Source: Bacteroidetes bacterium 41-46
GTDB lineage: Bacteria; Bacteroidota; Bacteroidia; Bacteroidales; UBA932
NCBI GenBank assembly: GCA_001897515.1
Contig: MKTA01000021.1
Location: 1-59,511 of the forward strand
Direction: 5' to 3'
DNA length: 59,511 nucleotides
Part shown: one piece after another, positions 22,781 to 32,223 of the stretch
How the letters are laid out: each line of letters opens with the position of its first letter
Position numbering within the stretch: the first letter of the stretch is position 1
The notes under the pieces: generated by a model
Told to the model about the DNA's origin: nothing
Seen by the model: the letters and a program-made list of their open reading frames with translations, nothing else
Databases searched by the model: none
Position numbers and translations under genes: made by a program

Positions 22781-25228
22781 CTATGGGGTGGTTGTTGCAG
22801 GAGAGCTGCTCATTTTGTCGTCAGTTGAAGAACGCCGTGCCTTTTTTACGTTCACGTTAAACTTTCCAAATCTCCAGAACAGGCTGATATTTGCGGATCT
22901 TCTTATGTAAGTGTTCTCTGAGGTCATTTTGTATGTAGTGTCCTGAGAGCTGATTTTATAACTTTTTGTTTTGCTGAGGGGCTCTGACACATAAATTGAG
23001 AGAGTGAGCTTGTCTTTCAGGAATCGTTGACTGAAACCAATTGAAGATGTGTAATTAACAGGATTCTGACTTTGCAGGGAAACATCACCGCCATAAACAA
23101 ATCCATTCAGGTTAACAGTCCCTTTGTTCCACACCTTTGCAGAAAGGCCGGCTCCTCCGTAGTAACTTACCCCGTCATTTGAGAGATTCATTTCAGGGGA
23201 TGAAATAGATGTATAGGCTATCCCTCCGTTAACATACAGATTCAATTTTTCTCCTTTACGATATGAGTAGTTAAAGTTAAGTCTGTAATTTCTGTTTATT
23301 CCTATGTTCTCATACGTTGTCCTGCTTATTCCTTCCGCATCAACTCTGCGTATTCTTTCAATATTATTTCTGGTGAAGTTGCCGGCTAAGTTGACACTTA
23401 GATTCCAGGTCTGAGAAGATTTCCTGTAGCCAATTGTTATTGCGTTACGCCTCACAGTTTCCAGATTTGGGTTTCCGTAAGAAATATTCATTGGGTCATT
23501 ATCATTAACATATGGATTCAGATGCCAAATGCCAGGTCTGTTGAGCCTCTGTGTAAATGAAGCCGACAGTGAATTACCCTTCTTGAGCATATATGAGAAA
23601 TTGATATAAGGGACAACATCAAACTGCTTATTTGTAAAGGTAATATCCCCGTCAGAGCTCTTAGAGACTCCGTCATTAATTGTGTATTCCATCCTGAAAC
23701 CACCCTTAAGTGAAAGAGATTTGTGTTTATATGCATAACCACCATACATATTGCCAATATGCTGGTCGTAGTCAAGGTCATTTATCTTTTCCGGTGCGTC
23801 ATTCCAAACGCCGTCATCAGGATTGAATATTTCTACATCTGTTTTAGAATAATTCTGCCTGAGAATATATTTTATACCGGTCTCAATGTTATGCTTTTTG
23901 CCTATAGGATTGTAATAGTCTGCCTGAAGCGTATGTTCCATTCCCATCGCCTTGTTTGCAGACCTTTGCGAATATTGTGTAAAATTAAGTTCAGGTATAA
24001 CGTTGTTAGTAAAATCAGATTCAGTGGGACTAGCATCAATACTATAACTAAATGTTAAATTCTGCTCTGGTTTCTTAAAGGTTTTCTGATAAGAGATTGA
24101 TCCTGATCCGGAGCCGTATAGGTATTCAGATACGTTTGTTGTTGAGTACTTTCTGGACAAAATATTGTCGGCATTGCGGGATTCAAACATACTTGTTCCA
24201 ATATTTTTTGAGTTGCCAAGAAATCCCCAGCCGGATAAGGTAATTAAATTCAGAGAATCAATTTCATAACTTGCCTCTATGCTGAGGTTACTGAATCTCC
24301 CCTCTGAGTTTGATGTTCCGGTTGTTTTGGAATATTTAAACTCATTGCTGAGGAAATTTTCAGATTCGCTTGTGTAATAAGATCCTTTTGAAATATTCTT
24401 GCCTGTATAAATGTTGGTACTTAGCGAAAGTTTTCCAATCTGAGCAGATATGTATCCCCCTCCATTGTATCCTCCCAAAGTATTAGCTCCGGCATTTATA
24501 CTTCCATTGTATCCCTGTGTGCTTTTTCTGTTTGTTATAATATTTATCACCCCTCCAATCCCCTCTGCATCATATTTGGCCGGAGGGTTTGTAATGACCT
24601 CAACAGATTTGATTGCGCTGGCAGGCATGGCCTTTATTGCATCCTTGAAGTTTCTCACCAGCAGTCCTGAAGAGCGTCCGTTGACAAGTACTTTGAAATT
24701 TGTCTCTCCGTTTAGTCTTACAACATCTTCTCCGTCAACACTGAGCATGGGAACCTTTCTTAAAATATCCACGAGTGGGCTGGATGCAGACTGAGGGTCT
24801 GATTCAAGATTGTATGTCAGTTTATCGGGCTCATTTTTAATCAGGGGCTGGACTGCAGTTACAGTAACCTCTTTCAGTTGCATGCCTTCAATAAGCTTAA
24901 TTGCTCCAAAATCAACCTTTTTTTCTCCCTCTTTAAGAGTTATTAAATCTTTAGAATTAGAGTACCCTATCATAGAGCCCGACAGGTAATACTGCCCGGG
25001 AGAGGGTGCTTCAATAGTAAACTTGCCATCTACTCCACCAGCCACAGCCTTAATAAGCTTAAGTGAGTCGTCAAACAGAGCTACAGTCGGATACTCAATA
25101 CCTTTACCCGTAAGTGAGTCCAGAACAATCCCCGTAATTGTAATTTTTTGACTCTCAGTTTTTTGACCTAATGCATTTTTGTTTGGATACAAGAGTGCCA
25201 GAAAGATAATGGGAAGTAATCTTTTCAT
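22781..25228 (-). CDS. CarboxypepD_reg / plug / beta-barrel outer membrane protein (copy 2)
   Basis: The protein has 815 residues: signal peptide to about NALGQ; a carboxypeptidase-regulatory-like domain (ITGIVLDSLTGKGIEYPTV, near 30-115); a TonB-receptor-like plug (LRKVPMLSVDGEDVVRLNGE, VEVITNPPAKYDAEG, GGVINIITN, near 130-240); then a beta-barrel with SFTQRLNRPGIWHLNPYVND. This is the outer membrane beta-barrel family related to TonB-dependent receptors. No TonB box is obvious. The C-terminus is not the usual final aromatic strand: after RFGKFNVNVKKARRS there are about 16 hydrophilic residues. It is clearly paralogous to the gene at 25390 and downstream of it. The ligand is unknown. Confidence 0.85.
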   Translation of the reverse strand: MKRLLPIIFLALLYPNKNALGQKTESQKITITGIVLDSLTGKGIEYPTVALFDDSLKLIKAVAGGVDGKFTIEAPSPGQYYLSGSMIGYSNSKDLITLKEGEKKVDFGAIKLIEGMQLKEVTVTAVQPLIKNEPDKLTYNLESDPQSASSPLVDILRKVPMLSVDGEDVVRLNGETNFKVLVNGRSSGLLVRNFKDAIKAMPASAIKSVEVITNPPAKYDAEGIGGVINIITNRKSTQGYNGSINAGANTLGGYNGGGYISAQIGKLSLSTNIYTGKNISKGSYYTSESENFLSNEFKYSKTTGTSNSEGRFSNLSIEASYEIDSLNLITLSGWGFLGNSKNIGTSMFESRNADNILSRKYSTTNVSEYLYGSGSGSISYQKTFKKPEQNLTFSYSIDASPTESDFTNNVIPELNFTQYSQRSANKAMGMEHTLQADYYNPIGKKHNIETGIKYILRQNYSKTDVEIFNPDDGVWNDAPEKINDLDYDQHIGNMYGGYAYKHKSLSLKGGFRMEYTINDGVSKSSDGDITFTNKQFDVVPYINFSYMLKKGNSLSASFTQRLNRPGIWHLNPYVNDNDPMNISYGNPNLETVRRNAITIGYRKSSQTWNLSVNLAGNFTRNNIERIRRVDAEGISRTTYENIGINRNYRLNFNYSYRKGEKLNLYVNGGIAYTSISSPEMNLSNDGVSYYGGAGLSAKVWNKGTVNLNGFVYGGDVSLQSQNPVNYTSSIGFSQRFLKDKLTLSIYVSEPLSKTKSYKISSQDTTYKMTSENTYIRRSANISLFWRFGKFNVNVKKARRSSTDDKMSSSPATTTP

Positions 25229-25389
25229 AAATCAGATGATTAAATTGTATAAATGGAGCTGGTGTAGGTTGGGATTCAAGCAATCAATATGCGAAAACAC
25301 AACAATAATAGTGCCTAATTATCAATTAGTAAAACTAATTTGAGTAATGTGTTTTATACTAGGATATAAATCTGTTGAAATTGTGGAAA

Positions 25390-27852
25390 TTACCTTGTGT
25401 TTGCTGTTGATGAACTCTGCTTGTCTCCGCTAAGTCTGTCGTCAATAATACTCCTGCGAGCCTTCTTGACATTTGCCTGGAATTTGCCAAACCTCCATAC
25501 AATACTGAAATTAGCCGCTCTTTGATAGGTTATACTTCTTGAGTGCATTCTGTAAGTTATGTCTTCTGAGTCAAACCTGTATGTCTTAGTTTTGCTGAAA
25601 GGTTCTGTTATATTAAGTGAAACTGTCATCTTATCGTTCAGGAGCTTCTGACTAATTCCAAAAGATGTTGATGAATTCACAGGATATCTGGACTGTAAAG
25701 TAATATTACTTCTGAATATGAAGGCATTTGCATTCAAAGAGCCTCCTTTCCATAAATTCAGATTTGCACCCAATCCTCCTGAGTACCCGAATCCGCTGTT
25801 ACTTAGTTCCAGCTCTTTTGATGAAATAACTGTATAGACGACAGATCCGTTGACAAATAAATTAAGCTTCGTTCCTGCTCTGTAAGAATAATTAATATTA
25901 AGGGTGTAATTCTGATTCCTCCCAATATTTTCATATGTTGAAATGGATATACCTGATTCATTAACCCTTCTTATATTTTCAATATTATTTCTGGTAAAGT
26001 CTGCACCCAGTGTCAATCCCAGATTCCAGCTCAGAGAGGCTTTCATGTAACTTAAGCTTATTGCGTCTCTCTTAACGCTTTTCAAATCAGGATTTCCATA
26101 TGATATATTCATGGGATTAGAATCGTTAATATATGGGTTAAGATAATGAATACCGGGTCTGTTTAGCCGCTGTGTATATGAGAGTGAAAATATGTGTCCT
26201 CCGCTCTCCATATATGATGCAGACAGATATGGTACAACATCAAATTGCTTATTTGTAAATGTAATATCTCCTCTGCTACTTTTTGATATTCCGTCGTTTA
26301 ATGTGTACTCGGCTCTAATGCCACCCTTTAGAGTTAGTTTCTTGTACTTGTATGTGTACCCTCCATAAAGGCTTCCTATATGCTGATTATAATCAAGGTC
26401 GTTCACTTTTGAATTATCCTCTGCCCACCTATCTGCCGTGTTATCCCACAACAATATATTTGTTGAAGACATATTCTGTCTTAATGTGTACTTAAATCCA
26501 GTCTCTAAAAAATGGTGCTTTGAAATCGGGTTATAATAGTCTGCCTGCAGAGAGTGTTCAATCCCGTATGCATTGTTGACCGAATTCTGCTTATATTCTG
26601 TGAAATTAAGCAACGGATTAATTTCACTTTCAACCCTTGTATCCATAGGGCTCCAGTCTGCACTGTAGCTAATAGTGAGGGATTTTTCCGGTTTTTTGAA
26701 ATTACGTTGCCATGAAAACACCCCGGAACCGGTGCCAAACTGATTGTTTGACAGGGATATGTTTTGGTAACTTCGTGAAAGGGCCCCTGAGGCGTTATAA
26801 GCTTTATAGTTTGACAATCCGGTGCTTAGGGCGTTCCCCAGGTAGCCCCATCCGGATAATGTTATAAGATTAAGAGAGTCAATTTCATAACTAGCTTCAA
26901 CAGAGAGGTATGATATTTTGTTCTTGACATCAGACTCTCCCTCATTCGTGGCTCTTCTGTACTCTTCACTAAGGAAGTTTTCAGAGTCTGTATATGATTG
27001 GTTCTTTTTCATTACAATATTGCCATGAAACAGATTCGTGCTTATAGCAAATTTCCCTGCCTGAGATGAGATGAAACCTCCACCTGTGTATCCTCCTCTT
27101 GTATTTGCAGAGGCACTTAAACTTCCGTTAAAACCATTTGTCGTTCTTCTGTTGGTTATGATATTGATTATCCCGGTTATACCTTCAGCATCATATCTTA
27201 CAGGAGGATTAGTTATTACCTCTACAGATTTGATAGCACTTGCCGGCAATGCCTGTATTGCCTCTTTAAAATTTCTTGCAAGAACTCCGGTTGATCTTCC
27301 ATTTACAAGAACTTTAAAGCTCTTTTCACCATTTAGCCTGACCTCATTTTCTCCGTCTATTGAGATCATAGGGACCTTTCTTAGTATCTCTGCGGCAGTG
27401 CTGGATGCAGTTTGTGGATCGGAATCAAAATTGTATGTGATTTTATCAGCCTCAGCCTTTATCAGAGGTCTGACACCTGTAACCATTACCTCTTGAAGTT
27501 CAACCCCTTCTAATAGATTAAACTCTCCGGTATCTACTCTTCTTTGAGTTCCGTCCAGATATATACTTTTGCTTGCAGTTGAATATCCTAGCATGGATAC
27601 AACAACAGAGTATGTTCCGGATGTAATTTCTGGAAATGTAAAACGTCCATCAGCTCCCCCTGCTACTGCGGAGACAATCTTCATTGAGTCTGTAAGTAGC
27701 ACGACAGTAGGATACTCCAGAGGTCTCCCGGACAAAGAGTCTTTAACCAGACCATAAATTGTAGATGATTGAATATTTCTTTGCTGAGAAAAAGCCAAGA
27801 TATGAAAGCATACCAGCAAAACCGATGTTAAGGCCACCCTTATCCTAATCAT
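25390..27852 (-). CDS. CarboxypepD_reg / plug / beta-barrel outer membrane protein (copy 1)
   Basis: The protein has 820 residues with the same architecture as its neighbour at 22781. A signal peptide ends near AFSQQ; the regulatory-like domain has GLVKDSLSGRPLEYPTVV; the plug has LRKVPMISIDGENEVRLNGE and VEVITNPPVRYDAEG; the barrel has SYTQRLNRPGIHYLNPYIND. The end is KFQANVKKARRS followed by about 20 polar residues. Many blocks are nearly identical between the two copies and others differ, so the duplication is old and the products probably have different ligands. A minus-strand TAGATTTG (27888-27895) is upstream. The 160 bases between copies hold only weak inverted repeats. Confidence 0.85.
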   Translation of the reverse strand: MIRIRVALTSVLLVCFHILAFSQQRNIQSSTIYGLVKDSLSGRPLEYPTVVLLTDSMKIVSAVAGGADGRFTFPEITSGTYSVVVSMLGYSTASKSIYLDGTQRRVDTGEFNLLEGVELQEVMVTGVRPLIKAEADKITYNFDSDPQTASSTAAEILRKVPMISIDGENEVRLNGEKSFKVLVNGRSTGVLARNFKEAIQALPASAIKSVEVITNPPVRYDAEGITGIINIITNRRTTNGFNGSLSASANTRGGYTGGGFISSQAGKFAISTNLFHGNIVMKKNQSYTDSENFLSEEYRRATNEGESDVKNKISYLSVEASYEIDSLNLITLSGWGYLGNALSTGLSNYKAYNASGALSRSYQNISLSNNQFGTGSGVFSWQRNFKKPEKSLTISYSADWSPMDTRVESEINPLLNFTEYKQNSVNNAYGIEHSLQADYYNPISKHHFLETGFKYTLRQNMSSTNILLWDNTADRWAEDNSKVNDLDYNQHIGSLYGGYTYKYKKLTLKGGIRAEYTLNDGISKSSRGDITFTNKQFDVVPYLSASYMESGGHIFSLSYTQRLNRPGIHYLNPYINDSNPMNISYGNPDLKSVKRDAISLSYMKASLSWNLGLTLGADFTRNNIENIRRVNESGISISTYENIGRNQNYTLNINYSYRAGTKLNLFVNGSVVYTVISSKELELSNSGFGYSGGLGANLNLWKGGSLNANAFIFRSNITLQSRYPVNSSTSFGISQKLLNDKMTVSLNITEPFSKTKTYRFDSEDITYRMHSRSITYQRAANFSIVWRFGKFQANVKKARRSIIDDRLSGDKQSSSTANTR

Positions 27853-27887
27853 ATTTGTCAGACAGATTTGATATTTAGTTGAAATAA

Positions 27888-27895
27888 CAAATCTA
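27888..27895 (-). promoter_or_regulatory. Candidate -7 element for the paralogous outer membrane genes
   Basis: On the minus strand TAGATTTG matches TAnnTTTG and a TTG lies 22 bases upstream (27918-27920). The ATG at 27852 is 35 bases downstream. Confidence 0.5.
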
Positions 27896-28109
27896 GTAAC
27901 AATATTCTATTAATGATCAATATACTACAGAAATCTCTATAGATCATCTGGAGTAAACCCTCACGTAGTCTATGTCATGGAATTGAGGAATTTGATATTT
28001 GCTGTTAAAGCATGGGTATAATGATTAAATGTAGCTATATTTATATCAACATCTCAATCTTATTCTAAACTAATATTCCTCTGATTTGTTAATTTCAAAA
28101 CCATAAACA

Positions 28110-28739
28110 ATGAAAAATTATTTCAAATCGTTAGCTCTCTCCCTTATTATGATTACTGGGGCAAAAGGGGCATTTTCACAGGTTAGCTATAACGTACAGG
28201 CAGGTATCAATTTAAGTTCAATGTCAAATAATATAATGCCTGATGTGGCAAACAAAATTGGTATCAGAGCAGGTGTGGGAATTAATTACTATTTCTCCGA
28301 ACAATTTTCTTTTGATCCCTCTATTTTAATTGTAACAAAAGGGTTCAGACAGCCGGACCTCTCATTCAGTGTTAATCCAGCCTACATTCAGATTCCTCTT
28401 AACATTACATTTAACCTTCCGCTATCTCTTGATGTTAAATTATTATTTGGAGCAGGACCGTATGTTGCTTATGGAATTGGAGGAAAGGGGACACTTAAGC
28501 TTGACTCAGGCGAGACTATTTCTGATAGCCCTCTCTTTTCAAGTAATGTAGTATCAATGGTCACTTATAAAAAGAGGTTTGATGCAGGACTTACTGCGTA
28601 TATAGGTTTTATGTATCGAAATATTGCTTTGTCTGTAGGAGGAGATATAGGGATGACAGCTGTAAATAATATTGAGATTAATTCAAACAAAAACTTTAAT
28701 AATAGTTTTAATATAACATTGTCTTATAGATTTAAATAA
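28110..28739 (+). CDS. Small outer membrane beta-barrel protein (PorT-like fold)
   Basis: The protein has 209 residues. A signal peptide ends near AFSQV (residue 25). The mature part has many amphipathic strands: YNVQAGINLSSM, IRAGVGINYYFSEQFSF, LLFGAGPYVAYGIGGKG and a C-terminal NSFNITLSYRFK. This suits the eight-strand outer membrane barrel family (OMP_b-brl_2, PorT-like) frequent in Bacteroidota. The specific role is unknown. It is 8 bases upstream of the glutathione-peroxidase-like gene, so they are probably co-transcribed. The 257 bases before it are AT-rich and contain no clear feature apart from the divergent promoter. Confidence 0.75.
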   Translation: MKNYFKSLALSLIMITGAKGAFSQVSYNVQAGINLSSMSNNIMPDVANKIGIRAGVGINYYFSEQFSFDPSILIVTKGFRQPDLSFSVNPAYIQIPLNITFNLPLSLDVKLLFGAGPYVAYGIGGKGTLKLDSGETISDSPLFSSNVVSMVTYKKRFDAGLTAYIGFMYRNIALSVGGDIGMTAVNNIEINSNKNFNNSFNITLSYRFK

Positions 28740-28747
28740 TTTTAAAT

Positions 28748-29284
28748 ATGAAAAAAATATTTGCTTTAACCCTCACATCACTTTTTATGATTTTGTCATT
28801 TTCGTTATTTGCGCAAAATGATTTTTACAAGCTAAGTTTCAAAACGATAACAGGTGAAACATTCAACTTCTCAACTCTTAAAGGAAAGAAGGTTCTAATT
28901 GTCAATACGGCTTCAAAATGTGGCTATACCCCTCAGTTTTCTGAGCTTGAAGAACTCAACAAGAAATATGGAAATAACTTGGTTATATTAGGTTTCCCTT
29001 CAAATGATTTTATGAATCAGGATCCGGGAACTAACGATGAAATATTATCATTTTGCCAGGAGAATTATGGTGTAACTTTTTTAATGATGGAGAAGTCCTC
29101 AGTAAAGGGGAATGAAAGGAACGCAGTTTATAGATGGCTTACCGATAAGAATCTGAATGGTTGGAATGATATACAGCCTTCATGGAATTTTAATAAATAT
29201 CTTATTGATGAGAATGGAAAACTAATCTCTCATTTCTCCTCAAAGGTTAAGCCAATGTCAGAAGAGATTGTATCTAAATTATAG
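28748..29284 (+). CDS. Exported glutathione-peroxidase-like thiol peroxidase
   Basis: The protein has 178 residues. A signal peptide (LFAQN near residue 23) places it in the periplasm. The peroxidatic Cys58 is in NTASKCGYTPQ, as in the Cys type of the GPx family. The second family motif, normally FPCNQF, reads FPSNDF: Ser85 and Asp87 stand where Cys and the tetrad Gln usually occur. A likely resolving Cys103 sits in ILSFCQENYGV, as in thioredoxin-dependent members, and the Trp-Asn element is present in SWNFNKYL. It probably reduces peroxides using a thioredoxin-like partner. The altered tetrad makes activity less certain. Confidence 0.87.
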   Translation: MKKIFALTLTSLFMILSFSLFAQNDFYKLSFKTITGETFNFSTLKGKKVLIVNTASKCGYTPQFSELEELNKKYGNNLVILGFPSNDFMNQDPGTNDEILSFCQENYGVTFLMMEKSSVKGNERNAVYRWLTDKNLNGWNDIQPSWNFNKYLIDENGKLISHFSSKVKPMSEEIVSKL

Positions 29285-29288
29285 TTTG

Positions 29289-30152
29289 TCAAACTCGATC
29301 TTTCTTAGTGCGGAAAGATTGATTCATAAATCTTTCTGCCACTTTTTCCCTGTAACTTTTTGAGACAGGTATATCTTGAGACATTTCAGCATCAAGTTCA
29401 AGAAAGAGATTCTCTCTCTCTCTTCTCATAACCTTAACGCGTGTGAAGTTAACCAAAAAGGATCTGTGACAGCGTGCAACAGGTGTGTCAGATAACTCCT
29501 CCTCTATTTTTTTTAATGTGTTTCTAAGTAGGAAGCTCTTTATCTTACCTCCCGCAGAGTAGTGTATCGTCACGTAGTTATCATCAGATTCAATATATAG
29601 TAGATCTGAGTGCCTTACAGAAAATCTTAGAGTGCCTTTATCATCTGTAAAGAGTATGTTATCTGGAATGGTATCGGGTGCCTCTTCGCTTTGACCCTCA
29701 ATAATCGCAAGCCTCTTCTTGCTCTCTTCCCAGCCGAAATAGAACCATAGAGTAATATATGGCAGCAGAAGTACTAGTGCAGTGTTGACCATAGCAGATT
29801 TGAACGTTGCGATTACATCTCTGTGTTGGTTCGCCTCAATAGAAAGAGTGAAGATGGTATAAAACAGAGACATAAAAAGTATCTCTAGAACTACCCAAAA
29901 GAAATATGTTACATATGAAATCTCCCTCTTTCTGGAATAATAAAACATAAATATCCTGCTAATGACTACTACCAGTACACCAGTCAGAATTATTGGTGCG
30001 GAGAAGAGAAAAAATTTAAAATCAGAGACGTCATACCACTCTTTTGATCCGAATGGTTTATAAATATTGATAAAGAGAAGTGCAAAGGCCGCTGTGAATA
30101 TCACAAGCCTTACAATGTTACCTTTTCTTAAAATATAATCAGGAATTCTCAT
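29289..30152 (-). CDS. LytTR-family DNA-binding protein with membrane domain
   Basis: The start is ATG 30152 (MRIPDYILRKGN), giving 287 residues. An upstream ATG at 30248 adds 32 residues with no domain character, and the -7 element TACATTTG at 30160-30167 lies inside that extension. Four hydrophobic segments lie in residues 15-165. The C-terminal LytTR domain (about 190-285) has LLYIESDDNYVTIHY, CHRSFLVNFTRVK and IPVSKSYREKV. This is the Bacteroidota type of membrane-bound LytTR transcription regulator. No histidine kinase is adjacent. It converges on the peroxidase gene with 4 bases between stops. Confidence 0.88.
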   Translation of the reverse strand: MRIPDYILRKGNIVRLVIFTAAFALLFINIYKPFGSKEWYDVSDFKFFLFSAPIILTGVLVVVISRIFMFYYSRKREISYVTYFFWVVLEILFMSLFYTIFTLSIEANQHRDVIATFKSAMVNTALVLLLPYITLWFYFGWEESKKRLAIIEGQSEEAPDTIPDNILFTDDKGTLRFSVRHSDLLYIESDDNYVTIHYSAGGKIKSFLLRNTLKKIEEELSDTPVARCHRSFLVNFTRVKVMRRERENLFLELDAEMSQDIPVSKSYREKVAERFMNQSFRTKKDRV

Positions 30153-30159
30153 GCTGTCA

Positions 30160-30167
30160 CAAATGTA
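30160..30167 (-). promoter_or_regulatory. Candidate -7 element of the LytTR gene
   Basis: On the minus strand TACATTTG matches TAnnTTTG. It is 7 bases from ATG 30152, so the transcript would be leaderless or close to it. It supports the shorter start. Confidence 0.5.
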
Positions 30168-30302
30168 GTAATTTTTTATTTGCCACGCATAGCGGAATTT
30201 CACCCCATATATTGATGTTTTGCCAAAATGGTAGGATGAAAACACCATTTTTTTTTAACAAAGAGTAGACATCTCTTTATTTGCTTAAAATTAGTTGTTA
30301 TT

Positions 30303-31382
30303 ATGAATGTAAAAGCATTAAAATTTATTGAAAAATTGGGATTTGATGAGATTCTTAAGAGGCGGAGAGAGGTGGTTCCCGTAAATAATCTTAATGCAAA
30401 AGAGGATGAAATTTACGAGAATATAAACTTTGACTACCTTGTTGTAACTCCTGATTCATATAGTCGCTCATCCTGTGGAAAGGCAGACTCTGCAATAATA
30501 CTTTTTCACGGATTGAATGAGAGAAGTTGGGTGAAGTATATGCCTTGGGCTAAACATCTTGCTGCAAACCTTGGAAGACCGGTTCTGCTATTCCCTCTCT
30601 CAATGCATATAAACAGATCACCTAATATCTGGTCCGATGCCAGAGAAATGCAAAGGTTAATAGACGCAGAGTATGCGGATAAGCCAAAATCAGAAAATTT
30701 ATCATTTGTCAATTATGCCCTTAGCAAAAGGCTTCAGGCAGATCCATACAGATTTTACCTTAGCGGCAGGGAGACAATATACAATGTACACCAGCTTATT
30801 AATGAGATTAGAGAGGGATTAAACCCTATTCTATCAAAAGATTGCAGGATTGATATCTTTGCCTACTCTATAGGCGCTTTGATGTCTCAGGTGCTGTTGT
30901 CCTCTGACGTAGAGGGCCATTTTGCAGATAGCAAGCTCTTTATGTTTTGCGGAGGGGCTCTTTTCAATGAAATGAACGGGAGTTCAAGAATGATAATGGA
31001 TGGGGATACTTTTAAATCGCTTAAGAGCTATTTTACAACTAAGTTTATTTTCCCTCAGCTAGAAAGCAGGATAGTAGGAGATAATCTTGAGAATGCGTTT
31101 ATTGCTCATATTGATAAAGAGCTTTGCAGAGACAGACGAGAGTCGTTTTACAGAAGGAACAGTTATAGAATTTGCGTTATTTCATTAAAGAGCGACAAAG
31201 TAATACCTACTTCCGGAATCAGAGCAGCATTTGGTAATGATGCTCAGCACTGTATAGAGGAGATGGATTTTCCATTTAAATATTCTCATGAAAACCCCTT
31301 TCCTGAGGGTGAAAAAATAGCCGCCGAGCGTAAATACTATTTTGATAAAGTATTTGGCAAGGCGGCAGAATTTTTAAGATAA
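30303..31382 (+). CDS. Alpha/beta-hydrolase-like protein of uncertain function
   Basis: The protein has 359 residues with no signal peptide. An alpha/beta hydrolase core is suggested by AIILFHGLNERSW near residue 75 (the oxyanion HG turn), a nucleophile elbow in IFAYSIGALMSQVLL near 196 (Ser in Y-S-I-G) and a late Asp/His region (VISLKSDKVIPTSGI near 300, then KYSHENPF near 325). The family resembles uncharacterised Bacteroidota hydrolases (DUF6051-like, from memory). Substrate not known. It stands alone between a divergent LytTR regulator and convergent nagB. Confidence 0.65.
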   Translation: MNVKALKFIEKLGFDEILKRRREVVPVNNLNAKEDEIYENINFDYLVVTPDSYSRSSCGKADSAIILFHGLNERSWVKYMPWAKHLAANLGRPVLLFPLSMHINRSPNIWSDAREMQRLIDAEYADKPKSENLSFVNYALSKRLQADPYRFYLSGRETIYNVHQLINEIREGLNPILSKDCRIDIFAYSIGALMSQVLLSSDVEGHFADSKLFMFCGGALFNEMNGSSRMIMDGDTFKSLKSYFTTKFIFPQLESRIVGDNLENAFIAHIDKELCRDRRESFYRRNSYRICVISLKSDKVIPTSGIRAAFGNDAQHCIEEMDFPFKYSHENPFPEGEKIAAERKYYFDKVFGKAAEFLR

Positions 31383-31389
31383 TCGTGCT

Positions 31390-32199
31390 TTAAAGCATTG
31401 CAGCGGGATTAATATTATCCCTCTCAATATCTTTGAAGTAATTTACGGTTCCTACCATAAGCTCATCTGTGGCGGCGTCGTCACAAACAATTATCCCTTT
31501 AGGGTGCATCTGTAACACACTTATAGTCCACATATGGTTTACCGAACCCTCTACAGCCATTTTAAGAGCTCTGGCCTTATGGTGTCCGTTAACAAGAATC
31601 ATTACCTCTTTTGCATCCATAATTGTTCCGACACCTACCGTAAGGGCTGTCTTAGGAACTTGTGTAATGTCATTATTGAAAAATCTGGAGTTTGCAATAA
31701 TTGTATCTGTCGTTAGTGACTTAACCCTTGTTCTTGAAGTAAGGGATGAGCCCGGTTCGTTAAAAGCTATATGGCCGTCCGGTCCAATGCCTCCCATAAA
31801 AAGATCAATCCCACCATATGATGCAATTTTCTTCTCGTAATCTTCACACTCTCTCTCCAAATTTAGGGCGTTACCGTTGAGAATATTTGCATTTTCAGGC
31901 TTTATGTCTATCTGTCTGAAAAAATTATCCCACATAAATGTGTAGTATGACTGAGGATGATCTTTAGGAATTCCTATATATTCATCCATATTGAAAGTGA
32001 CAACATTCCTGAATGAGATTTGTCCTTGTCTGTAGAGTCTGATCAACTCTTTGTATGTTCCGTATGGCGTGGACCCGGTTGGAAGCCCAAGTACAAAGGG
32101 TTTCTCCGGGGAGGGCTCAAACTCTCTTATGCTCTTTACAATATAGGCCGCAGCCCAATGTGAAATTTGCTCATACGAGTTCTGAATAATTAATCTCAT
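31390..32199 (-). CDS. nagB: Glucosamine-6-phosphate deaminase
   Basis: The protein has 269 residues, the usual length of NagB. It converts glucosamine-6-phosphate to fructose-6-phosphate and ammonia, in the cytoplasm. Seen: [17 protein letters not shown] near residue 37, [21 protein letters not shown] near 70 with the catalytic Asp, [18 protein letters not shown] near 136 with the catalytic His and Glu, and [11 protein letters not shown] near 205. It starts 24 bases after recN ends and is the last gene of the operon from 36946. A role in turnover of amino sugars from peptidoglycan or host glycans is usual. Confidence 0.96.
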   Translation of the reverse strand: MRLIIQNSYEQISHWAAAYIVKSIREFEPSPEKPFVLGLPTGSTPYGTYKELIRLYRQGQISFRNVVTFNMDEYIGIPKDHPQSYYTFMWDNFFRQIDIKPENANILNGNALNLERECEDYEKKIASYGGIDLFMGGIGPDGHIAFNEPGSSLTSRTRVKSLTTDTIIANSRFFNNDITQVPKTALTVGVGTIMDAKEVMILVNGHHKARALKMAVEGSVNHMWTISVLQMHPKGIIVCDDAATDELMVGTVNYFKDIERDNINPAAML

Positions 32200-32223
32200 A
32201 TTAAGTTTATTTGTTAAGATTTA

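Noticed and set aside
25229..25389. Terminator between the two paralogous outer membrane genes
   Set aside because: Only a 7-bp inverted repeat (AATTAGT/ACTAATT) without GC or T tract; too weak to call.
28748..29284. Selenocysteine in the GPx-like enzyme
   Set aside because: The peroxidatic position is coded TGT/TGC-type Cys and there is no in-frame TGA there.
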